Source of the DNA: Candidatus Paralachnospira caecorum
Lineage (GTDB): Bacteria > Bacillota > Clostridia > Lachnospirales > Lachnospiraceae
Assembly (NCBI GenBank): GCA_904379015.1
Contig: CAJFHG010000023.1
Coordinates: 1-39,906 of the forward strand
Direction: 5' to 3'
Length of the DNA stretch: 39,906 nt
Below are positions 33,176 through 39,906 of the stretch, in pieces. Within the stretch, counting starts at the first letter, position 1. Every line of letters begins with the position of its first letter. The translations under genes and the position numbers were made by a program. Below the pieces are notes generated by a model, which searched no databases, was not told the DNA's origin, and worked only from the letters and a program-made list of their open reading frames with translations.

Positions 33176-33979
33176 ATATAAGAGAAGGTTTCCATGTCCC
33201 TCTGAGTCTAAAACCTTGACTGGCAGGATTTTCACATCTACCCCCTGGGTACAGTCCGCGATAATACCGGCTATATGGGTGCCATGGCCATAATCGTCAT
33301 CCGGCGGCTGGCTTTGGTCGATCAGGTTGCAGCCGCTCAGGACCTTTCCGGCCAGGTACGGATGTGAAGAATCTACGCCCGAATCAATGACTGCCACCAC
33401 AGCGCTCCCGTCGGTGCGTTTCGAGACATAATCGGCCAGGACATCCGCTTTGATCACATTGACACCCCAGGAATAATGGCGGTACCCATTCGCATCCTGT
33501 GAAGCAGAGTCATCAGAATTCGGCTGCGCGTCAAAAGCCACGACAATTTCCTCATCCGGCACCGCATAGTCAACGGAAGGATCGCTCTGAAAATCAGCAG
33601 CCGCATTTTGGGCATCCTGGCTTGTCTGATACTGGATATAATAAAGATCGCCATACCGGACAGCCGATGTAACTTTACTCGTGTCAAACGACAGCTCCTG
33701 ATTCGCTTTTACGATCAAACAATTTTCTGCTGTGCCAGGGCACACTTCAGAATTCCTTTTGATGATTTCCCTTACAGCTGCCGCTCCCTCCTCCTCAGAA
33801 GAGAACACCCTTACCTTTTCCTCACCACAAGGGTTGTTGCTTTGCGTAATTCCGGCTCCCCCGCCCATAGCTGTCAGATTCGTTTGGGGCATATCGCCAG
33901 TATTGTCAGCAAATGCCTGTGTTTGAAAACATCCAATCGACAATGCAGAACACAGCAAAGCGTAAATCAGTTTTTTCAT
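33164..33979 (-). pseudogene. N-terminal part of a secreted S8 (subtilisin-like) peptidase, truncated
   Basis: RBS AAGGAGGGGG and ATG at 33979 are intact. A signal peptide (MKKLIYALLCSALSIGCFQT..AFA) is cut before DNTGD. A propeptide-like region follows (YYIQYQTSQDAQNAAADF..VDYAVPDEEIVV), then the S8 domain with catalytic Asp (VAVIDSGVDSSHPYL) and His (DYGHGTHIAGII). After KVLDSEGHGN the sequence leaves the family and stops within seven residues (LLLYVLS). The catalytic Ser half is missing, so it cannot be an active peptidase. S8 domains head some large clostridial Rhs-type secreted toxins; with the tips downstream, I infer that the middle of such a gene was deleted. Confidence 0.8.
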
Positions 33980-34022
33980 TGTTCCCCCTCCTTACTGTTT
34001 GAATTATGCGTTATTAATTTTT

Positions 34023-34051
34023 ATTGTACAGCTATCACAAAATTAAATCAA
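34023..34051 (-). promoter_or_regulatory. Promoter of the S8/Rhs toxin remnant
   Basis: On the minus strand TTGATT, 17 bases, TACAAT, 44 bases before the ATG at 33979. It is intact despite loss of the gene body. Confidence 0.75.
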
Positions 34052-34190
34052 TAAAAACAAATATATACTAGAAATTTTAACATATTCTTAATGTCAGGCA
34101 TGATTATAACATGTTGTTTTTCACGAAATTGTCAGAAAATCTACGAATATTTTCAGCTTTTCACTTCCGTCTTTAATGATTCCTGATTAA

Positions 34191-34325
34191 ACAGGGAAAG
34201 ATTCTTTTCCCTGTCCGCTCACCGTAATCCCCCGCTCATCTCGCGGCATTGCCAGTCTGTGCCCTGCTTCGGTCGGCGCTGAAGGCATGCCGCTGACACG
34301 CAGCGCCCCGCCGGCGTACTCACGC
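34191..34325. other. GC-rich segment between two hairpins at the island edge
   Basis: No gene supported. A 9-bp stem (ACAGGGAAA at 34191-34199 with TTTCCCTGT at 34206-34214) stands at one end and the pyrD terminator at the other. The 110 bases between are GC-rich, while the DNA beyond 34190 is AT-rich. A minus-strand frame crosses it without start signals. It may be a mobile-repeat scar or simply the old operon 3' region. Confidence 0.4.
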
Positions 34326-34359
34326 AAAAATGCACACACATTTTGAATATGTGTGTGCA
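34326..34359 (-). terminator. Terminator of the pyrC-F-K-D operon
   Basis: On the minus strand a perfect 11-bp stem (TGCACACACAT with ATGTGTGTGCA), 7-base loop, followed by TTTTTG. It starts 35 bases past the pyrD stop and ends the operon before the island. Confidence 0.9.
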
Positions 34360-34393
34360 CTGTTATCGCCATTTTTTACCGATTCTTCTTTTC

Positions 34394-35296
34394 TTATCTC
34401 ACGGCTCCGATCAGCTCTCTGATATCCTCCACGCCGTACTGTTCCATATAGGCCCGGATCCCGTCCAGGATCTCCACCGTCGCATAGGGATTGCAGAAGT
34501 TCGCCGTTCCCACGGACACTGCCGTGGCGCCCGCCAGGATAAACTCCAGCGCGTCCTCGGCGCACTGGATGCCGCCCATCCCGATCACCGGGATCCGCAC
34601 TGCATGGGCCGCCTGATAGACCATCCGGACTGCCACCGGATGAATGGCGGGACCGGAAAGGCCGCCCGTCTGGTTGGCCAGGGCGAAGGTCCGCTTATGG
34701 ATGTCGATCTTCATGCCGGTGAGGGTATTGATCAGGGATACCCCGTCCGCGCCTCCGGCCTCCGCAGCCCTCGCCATCTCCCCGATATCTGTCACGTTGG
34801 GACTCAGCTTCATGATCACCGGCTGTCCGGCCTTCTCCTTCACGGCCTTCGTTATGGCCTCCGCCGCTCTGGGATCCTGGCCGAAGGCAATGCCGCCCTC
34901 CTTCACGTTGGGACAGGAAATATTGATCTCCAGCAGATCCACCGGCTCTTCGGCCAGCCGCTCCACTACTTCCACATAATCCTCCGTGCTCCTGCCGCAG
35001 ACGTTGACCACGATCTTTGTATCGTACTGTTTGAGGAAAGGAATGTCCCGCTTCACGAACACATCGATGCCCGGATTCTGAAGGCCGATGGCATTGAGCA
35101 TCCCGCCGCAGGTTTCCGCGATCCTGGGCGTCGGATTGCCCGGCCAGGGCACATTGGCCACGCCCTTCGTCACCACTGCCCCAAGGCTGCCGAGATCCAC
35201 GAATTCACTGTATTCTTCTCCGGAACCGAAGGTCCCGGATGCCGTCATGACCGGGTTTTTCAGGGTTACCCCTGCCAGCTCTACCGACAGATTCAT
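34394..35296 (-). CDS. pyrD: Dihydroorotate dehydrogenase, class 1B catalytic subunit
   Basis: 300 residues. Oxidises dihydroorotate to orotate with FMN; class 1B pairs with PyrK to pass electrons to NAD+. Seen: N-terminal [13 protein letters not shown], catalytic Cys in [11 protein letters not shown] (about residue 130), and the phosphate site [15 protein letters not shown]. The true ATG at 35296 overlaps the pyrK stop by one base (TGATG), and the RBS GGAGG is inside pyrK. Last gene of the operon, followed by a terminator. Confidence 0.97.
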   Translation of the reverse strand: MNLSVELAGVTLKNPVMTASGTFGSGEEYSEFVDLGSLGAVVTKGVANVPWPGNPTPRIAETCGGMLNAIGLQNPGIDVFVKRDIPFLKQYDTKIVVNVCGRSTEDYVEVVERLAEEPVDLLEINISCPNVKEGGIAFGQDPRAAEAITKAVKEKAGQPVIMKLSPNVTDIGEMARAAEAGGADGVSLINTLTGMKIDIHKRTFALANQTGGLSGPAIHPVAVRMVYQAAHAVRIPVIGMGGIQCAEDALEFILAGATAVSVGTANFCNPYATVEILDGIRAYMEQYGVEDIRELIGAVR

Positions 35297-36069
35297 CAAA
35301 GCTCCACCTCCTCTGCCCGGAACACTGGGCCGTCCTTACAGATTCTCTTATTGTGCACATGGCTGTGGCTGTCCACTTCCTTTGACTGGCACACACAGGC
35401 CAGGCAGGCGCCGATGCCGCAGGCCATTTTCTCCTCCAGGGAAATCCAGGCCTCCATGCCGGTCTCCGCCGCATAAGCCTTCAGCGCCTTCAGCATGGGA
35501 GCGGGGCCGCAGGCAAACAGCACATCCGCCTCCAGGCCGTTTTCCCGCACCGCGTCCAGCACATTCCCCTTTGTGCCGAAGCTTCCGTCCTCAGTGGCGA
35601 TGACCAGGCGGCCCGCCGCCTCGAACTCTTCCTTCAAAAACATGTGGCTGTTCCGGTAGCCCATGATCATGGTCAGTTCCTTCGCGCCGGTGATGCGCTT
35701 CGCGGTCTCCAGCATGGGAGGCACGCCGATGCCTCCGCCGATCAGGAAGACCCGTTTTCCCTCTGTCTCCTGAAGGGGAAATCCATTGCCGAGAGGCCCC
35801 AGGATCTCGATGGGATCGCCCGCCCGGTAAGCGGAAAACTCCCGGGTTCCCTTCCCCGCGATCCGGTATACGATCCGGAGCCTGTCCTCCCCGGTCTCAC
35901 AGATGCTGATGGGCCGGGGGAGCAGTCTGGAACCGTCCTTGCTGTAAACAGAAATAAACTGGCCCGGCGCCGCGTCTCTCGCGATTTCCGTCCTGATCCA
36001 CATGCTGTAGATGCCCGGAGCCAGAGGTTCCTGACTGAGAACCCCCGCCGTCTCTTTTCTCTTTGTCAT
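35296..36069 (-). CDS. pyrK: Dihydroorotate dehydrogenase electron transfer subunit
   Basis: 257 residues. FAD domain (about 5-100, with RLLPRPISI and GTREFSA), NAD-binding domain (about 105-215, with [12 protein letters not shown] and [12 protein letters not shown]), and a C-terminal [2Fe-2S] loop with Cys in [12 protein letters not shown] and a later C in [10 protein letters not shown]. It forms the heterotetramer with PyrD and is coupled to it by overlap. Confidence 0.97.
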   Translation of the reverse strand: MTKRKETAGVLSQEPLAPGIYSMWIRTEIARDAAPGQFISVYSKDGSRLLPRPISICETGEDRLRIVYRIAGKGTREFSAYRAGDPIEILGPLGNGFPLQETEGKRVFLIGGGIGVPPMLETAKRITGAKELTMIMGYRNSHMFLKEEFEAAGRLVIATEDGSFGTKGNVLDAVRENGLEADVLFACGPAPMLKALKAYAAETGMEAWISLEEKMACGIGACLACVCQSKEVDSHSHVHNKRICKDGPVFRAEEVEL

Positions 36070-36171
36070 AATCCGTTCGTCTCCTGCCTTTCCCGGCGGC
36101 CCGCCGCTGCAGCCTCCCGCCGCGCGCCGGCCTCCCGCTGCCGCTTTGCCGCCGCCGGTTCTTTTCCTTCT

Positions 36172-37104
36172 TCAGCCTCTCGCCTGAAGCGCTCCGTTGA
36201 TATCCTCGATCATATCGATCACAGCCTGTCTGGAAGCCTCTCCGAACTGCTCCGGTCCGAACCTGGACGCGTAAGGCTCCTTCTTGTAGGCGGCGATGAT
36301 TCCTCTGGAAGAATTCACAATGGCCCCCAGCCCGTCTTCATTGAAGTAATGGACCAGATCCTCCGCCTTTCCGCCCTGGGCGCCGTATCCGGGCACCAGG
36401 ATAAAGGATTTCGGCATCAGCCTGCGCAGCACCTTTCCCATCTCCGGATAGGTGGCGCCCACCACGGCGCCCACATAGCTGTAGGAGCATCCCATGACTT
36501 CCTCTCCCCACTGGGCGACCTTCTCGCCGACCCATTCGTACAGGGGGCGGCCGTCAATGAGCCTGTCCTGAAATTCTCCGCTGGAGGGATTGGAGGTCTT
36601 CACCAGAATGAAAAGGCCCTTTTTTTCTTCCCTGCAGACATCCACAAAAGGCTTGATCCCGTCTGTTCCCAGATAAGGGTTCACGGTGATAAAATCCTCG
36701 TTGAATGCCGCCAGTTTTCTGCTGCCCACCTGGACTTTTCCCAGATGCCCCGCCGCGTAGGCGGCAGAAGTGGAGCCGATGTCGCCCCTCTTCACGTCCC
36801 CGATCACGATCAGTCCCTTTTCATGACAGTAATCCACGGTCCTCTGATAAGCCTCCATTCCGGGCACGCCGAACTGCTCGTACATGGCCACCTGAGGCTT
36901 GACGGCGGGGATCAGGTCATAAATATGGTCAACGATCTCCCTGTTGAACTGCCAGATGGCGTCCGCGGCGCCTTCCAGCGTCTCCCCGAATTCATCCAGT
37001 GACTGCTTTATGATGTAGTCCGGCACATAGGAGAGCATGGGATCCAGCCCTGCCACCACCGGCGCCTTCAGCTGTCTGATTTTTGCGCAAAGTTCGTCAA
37101 TCAT
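36172..37104 (-). CDS. pyrF: Orotidine 5'-phosphate decarboxylase, long (type 2) form
   Basis: 310 residues, the type 2 length rather than the 230-residue type 1. Final step to UMP. Active-site Lys/Asp are in VIGDVKRGDIGSTS; other motifs are PVVAGLDPML at the start and LVPGYGAQGG near the C-terminus. ATG at 37104 lies inside the pyrC 3' end (8-base overlap) with AGGGGG nine bases upstream. The 102 bases between its stop and pyrK are very GC-rich, with GGC-type runs and no gene. Confidence 0.96.
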   Translation of the reverse strand: MIDELCAKIRQLKAPVVAGLDPMLSYVPDYIIKQSLDEFGETLEGAADAIWQFNREIVDHIYDLIPAVKPQVAMYEQFGVPGMEAYQRTVDYCHEKGLIVIGDVKRGDIGSTSAAYAAGHLGKVQVGSRKLAAFNEDFITVNPYLGTDGIKPFVDVCREEKKGLFILVKTSNPSSGEFQDRLIDGRPLYEWVGEKVAQWGEEVMGCSYSYVGAVVGATYPEMGKVLRRLMPKSFILVPGYGAQGGKAEDLVHYFNEDGLGAIVNSSRGIIAAYKKEPYASRFGPEQFGEASRQAVIDMIEDINGALQARG

Positions 37105-38395
37105 GGAATATTTCCCCCTGTTCTGTTCTTTCGTATACGATTTTTCCGTCAACGATGGTCATGACCACCCGCCCCTTTGCCTTCCAGCCGTCAAAGGGCG
37201 TATTTTTCCCTTTTGATACAAATTCTTCCCTGCGGATCACATATTCCGCCTCCGGATCGATCAGAGTAATGTCCGCGCATTTTCCCTCCGCCAGGCTTCC
37301 CTTGTCGGCCCCCAGGATCCGCGCCGGCGTGCGGCTCATCCGCTCCGCCATCTCCATGGGTGTCAGCACGCCCTTATGCACCAGCTCCGTCATGGTCAGG
37401 GCAGCCGAAGTTTCAAGTCCCACAATGCCGAAGGGGGAAGCGAAGCCCTTTTTCTTTTCTTCCTCTCCGTGAGGCGCGTGGTCTGTCGAGATCACGTCAA
37501 TGACGCCGGTCCGCAGTCCCTCCCGCAGGGCCTCCACATCCTCCCGGTTCCGGAGGGGCGGATTCATCTTGTAATTCCCGTCGTCTCCGGGAATATCCTC
37601 CGCCGTCAGGATGAAATGATGAGGGCACACCTCCGCCGTCACGGCGATGCCCGCCTCCTTGGCCAGCCGCACCATCTCTACGCTTCCCTTAGTGGAGCAG
37701 TGGCACAGATGAAGCTTCGCCCCGGTCTCGCCCGCCAGCACAATGTCTCTGGCCACGATCACATCCTCCACGCCGTTGGTAATGCCGGGCAGTCCCATCT
37801 GTCTTGACTTTTCGCATTCATTCATCACGCCGCCCCGGACCATGTTTTTGTCCTCGCAGTGGGCCAGGACCGTGACGCCCTCCGCCGCCGCGATCTTCAT
37901 GGCTTCCCGGTAAAGCCCCGCGTCCATCACAGACTTCCCGTCCTCGCTGATCAAGACCGTGCCTTCCCGCTTCATTCCGGCGATATCTGTGAGCTCCGTT
38001 CCCAGCTCTCCCTTTGTCACCGCTCCGATGAAGGATACATGGACCGGGCACTCCTTTTTCGCCCGCTCATTCAGCTCTCTTATCATCTCCGGGCTGTCGG
38101 TGATCGGCGATGTGTTGGGCATGGCGCAGATAGTCGTCACTCCGCCTCTGGCTGCCGCCATAGCGCCCGTATGCAGAGTCTCCTTATACTCCAGCCCGGG
38201 ATCCCTGAGATGTACATGCAGGTCGATGAGTCCCGGCATCACATAAAGCCCCGCCGCGTCTACCGTCCGGTCGGCCTCTTCCTCGATTTTTTCCGCCACG
38301 CGGAGGATCCTTCCGTCCTCAGCCAGCAGGTCATAGTTTCCGTCCTTTCCCGTATCCGGGTCAATGACATGTCCGTTTTTGATCAACAGTCTCAT
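37097..38395 (-). CDS. pyrC: Dihydroorotase
   Basis: 432 residues, multifunctional-type (class I) dihydroorotase. Closes carbamoyl aspartate to dihydroorotate. Metal ligands are in DLHVHLRDPG (His-x-His), a mid-protein His in LAHCEDKNM and CHCSTKGS, and Asp in STDHAPHG. ATG at 38395 has AAGGCGG seven bases upstream. First gene of pyrC-F-K-D; pyrB and pyrAA/AB are not in the window. Confidence 0.97.
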   Translation of the reverse strand: MRLLIKNGHVIDPDTGKDGNYDLLAEDGRILRVAEKIEEEADRTVDAAGLYVMPGLIDLHVHLRDPGLEYKETLHTGAMAAARGGVTTICAMPNTSPITDSPEMIRELNERAKKECPVHVSFIGAVTKGELGTELTDIAGMKREGTVLISEDGKSVMDAGLYREAMKIAAAEGVTVLAHCEDKNMVRGGVMNECEKSRQMGLPGITNGVEDVIVARDIVLAGETGAKLHLCHCSTKGSVEMVRLAKEAGIAVTAEVCPHHFILTAEDIPGDDGNYKMNPPLRNREDVEALREGLRTGVIDVISTDHAPHGEEEKKKGFASPFGIVGLETSAALTMTELVHKGVLTPMEMAERMSRTPARILGADKGSLAEGKCADITLIDPEAEYVIRREEFVSKGKNTPFDGWKAKGRVVMTIVDGKIVYERTEQGEIFHD

Positions 38396-38427
38396 GAGGT
38401 ATCCGCCTTTCTGTTTTGTTACCATCT

Positions 38428-38436
38428 ATTATACCA
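38428..38436 (-). promoter_or_regulatory. Extended -10 promoter of the pyr operon
   Basis: The minus strand reads TGGTATAAT, 32 bases before the pyrC ATG. The leader is too short for a PyrR attenuator. Confidence 0.65.
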
Positions 38437-38497
38437 GAGCCGGCCGGTTATGCATAGCCAAACCTGAAGGCAGATTTCCTGTCCTGTTTCTTCTGTC

Positions 38498-39784
38498 TTA
38501 TCCCTTCTGACGCCTGCACAGGATAAAGAGCAGCACCGTCACGCCCATGAGCATCGGATAAAATGTATAGGGGATGATCTGCAGAGGAGACAGCCCTGTC
38601 TGCCCCGCCGCCAGGAGAAGCTGGGCGCCGTAGGGGATCAGCCCCTGGGTCACGGAAGCAAAAATATCCAGCAGGGAGGCGGTCCGCCGCGGCGAAACTC
38701 CGTAATCCGCGCTGATCTCCTTCGCGATGGGGCCCGCTATGACGATGGCTACCGTGTTGTTGGCCGTTGCCAGGTCTACCAGCACTGTCAGGAGGGCAAT
38801 CCCCACTTCCGCGCCCTTTTTTCCGCGGATCCGTCTGTGGATCATATCCAGAATGCAGGCAATGCCGCCGTTTTTCTTGACCAGAGCCACCACGCAGGCC
38901 ACCAGGATCGAGATCACGGTGATGTCGTACATGGACGTGATCCCGTCGCCCATCACCCGGAACATGTCCGCGGGCGCGATGGTCCCCGTTCCAAGGCCCG
39001 CCGCCAGAGACAGAACGCAGCCGCCGATGAGCACCGCAAAAACATTGAGGCCTGCCAGCGCGCCGATGAGCACCGTCACATAGGGCAGCACCTGCCACAG
39101 ATTGTAGGAAAGCGTCTCCGTCATCTCATAGGAAGTATCTCTGCTCACCAGCACATATACCGCCAGGGCGATCACAGCCGCCGGCAGCACCAGGAAGAAA
39201 TTTTCCTTGAATTTGTCCCGCATTTCACAGCCCTGGGTTTTGACCGCCGCGATGGTCGTATCTGAGATCATGGACAGATTGTCGCCGAACATGGCGCCGC
39301 TGACCACCGCCCCGATACAGATGGCCATGGAAAATCCTGTCTTTTCACTGATCCCCACCGCGATGGGCGCCAGGGCGCCGATGGTTCCCATACTGGTTCC
39401 CATAGAAACAGACATGAAGCATCCGATCAGCATCAGTCCCGCCACCGCGATCCCCGGCGGCAGCACGGAAAGGCCGAGCGCCACTGTGCTGTCCGCGCCG
39501 CCCGCCGCCGTGACCGCGCCGGAAAACGCGCCGGCTGCCAGAAAGATCAGGCACATGGTGATGATATTTTCGTCTCCGACGCCTTCTGTAATGATCCTGA
39601 ATTTTTCAGCAAAACTCAGCTTCCGGTTCTGAAGAAAAGCCGCCAGGAGCGCGATCAGAAAGGCCACCACGGCCGGCATAGCGTTGAAATCGCCGGTGAT
39701 CAGTCCCACTCCCAGAAACAAAACCAGAAACACGCCGATGGGGAGCAGTCCCCACACATTTCCTTTTTCTCTTTCCTTTTCCAT
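38498..39784 (-). CDS. NhaC-type Na+/H+ antiporter family membrane protein
   Basis: 428 residues with about 11 transmembrane helices. Signature stretches of the NhaC/ArsB-like group are FLAAGAFSGAVTAAGGADST, SMGTSMGTIGALAPIAVG, GAMFGDNLSMISDTTIA and VDLATANNTVAIVIAGPIAK. The family exchanges Na+ (or malate/lactate in some members) for protons in the cytoplasmic membrane; the substrate here is not certain. ATG at 39784 has GGAGG seven bases upstream. It is upstream of pyrC on the same strand, but pyrC has its own -10 box. Confidence 0.88.
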   Translation of the reverse strand: MEKEREKGNVWGLLPIGVFLVLFLGVGLITGDFNAMPAVVAFLIALLAAFLQNRKLSFAEKFRIITEGVGDENIITMCLIFLAAGAFSGAVTAAGGADSTVALGLSVLPPGIAVAGLMLIGCFMSVSMGTSMGTIGALAPIAVGISEKTGFSMAICIGAVVSGAMFGDNLSMISDTTIAAVKTQGCEMRDKFKENFFLVLPAAVIALAVYVLVSRDTSYEMTETLSYNLWQVLPYVTVLIGALAGLNVFAVLIGGCVLSLAAGLGTGTIAPADMFRVMGDGITSMYDITVISILVACVVALVKKNGGIACILDMIHRRIRGKKGAEVGIALLTVLVDLATANNTVAIVIAGPIAKEISADYGVSPRRTASLLDIFASVTQGLIPYGAQLLLAAGQTGLSPLQIIPYTFYPMLMGVTVLLFILCRRQKG

Positions 39785-39807
39785 TCTCTTCCCTCCGCTC
39801 CGCAACT

Positions 39808-39826
39808 GGTAGTGTCAAATACTACC
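39808..39826. promoter_or_regulatory. Small inverted repeat in the antiporter leader (possible operator)
   Basis: GGTAGT at 39808-39813 and ACTACC at 39821-39826 with a 7-base centre (GTCAAAT), 24 bases before the antiporter ATG. A weak TATAAA lies just upstream on the minus strand. It could be a regulator site or a hairpin; the rest of 39827-39906 shows no gene. Confidence 0.35.
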
Positions 39827-39906
39827 TACTTTTTTTATATCTAAATCCTTTAGAAACCTTGATTTTAAGGGAAATCTGCAATAAAAAGAGCATTGACCTC
39901 CCTTTT

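Noticed and set aside
28275-34325. Insertion sequence or prophage as carrier of the island
   Set aside because: No transposase, integrase, phage structural gene or terminal repeats were seen; attachment-site repeats at the borders were not found by eye.
34187-34372. 61-codon minus-strand frame across the pyrD terminator
   Set aside because: It spans the terminator hairpin, has no RBS and looks like chance coding in a GC-rich block.

Overview
The window reads as chromosomal DNA of a Gram-positive clostridium, most likely a member of the Lachnospiraceae. Signs of this are the moderately GC-rich coding DNA with strong Shine-Dalgarno sites, and the gene set: DUF1836, YerC, CvfB, VanZ, a PspA/YdjI pair, a PyrK-dependent (class 1B) dihydroorotate dehydrogenase and a prolyl-tRNA-synthetase-associated deacylase. 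Most genes are housekeeping genes on the minus strand. The assignment to this family rests on protein content only; no 16S gene is present.

Layout. 1-9100: a 23S rRNA methyltransferase (cut by the left edge), a small acidic membrane protein, PcrA helicase, an envelope-stress pair (PspA plus an SPFH/zinc-ribbon YdjI-like partner) behind a perfect sigma-A promoter, a DUF1836 regulator, a TrpR-like YerC regulator with its own operator-like inverted repeat, a PHP phosphatase and a Cof-type HAD phosphatase. 9119-9390: an orphan transcription unit with promoter, long hairpin, degenerate GACATC repeats and terminator, which looks like an undescribed small RNA. 9447-14540: MutY, a tRNA deacylase, an operon of acyl-ACP thioesterase, CvfB and RidA, and a second HAD phosphatase. 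14556-16338: a lon gene with three independent lesions. 16570-19590: tRNA-Gln, a cation diffusion facilitator, TruA and a methyltransferase. 19769-23238: purE-purM-purN-purD. 23372-28089: pyrE leading a compact operon of small membrane proteins, VanZ, an HD phosphohydrolase and an M29-like aminopeptidase. 34394-39784: pyrC-pyrF-pyrK-pyrD preceded by an NhaC-type antiporter.

Between pyrD and pyrE lies an AT-rich island (about 28.3-34.3 kb) that I read as the wreck of a secreted S8-peptidase/Rhs polymorphic toxin locus. It keeps an intact promoter, RBS, signal peptide and the front of the peptidase. This is fused out of frame to a toxin-tip remnant, then followed by tandem paralogous membrane proteins (candidate immunity proteins), an orphan Rhs-core tip with a GC step, a further paralogue, a frameshifted small gene, another candidate immunity gene and a Fic-like fragment. 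The island separates pyrE from the other pyr genes, and pyrE now has its own strong promoter.

The two items most worth following are the small RNA locus at 9119-9390 and the decayed toxin/immunity island. The broken lon gene is third. All identifications come from reading motifs by eye; no database search was possible.
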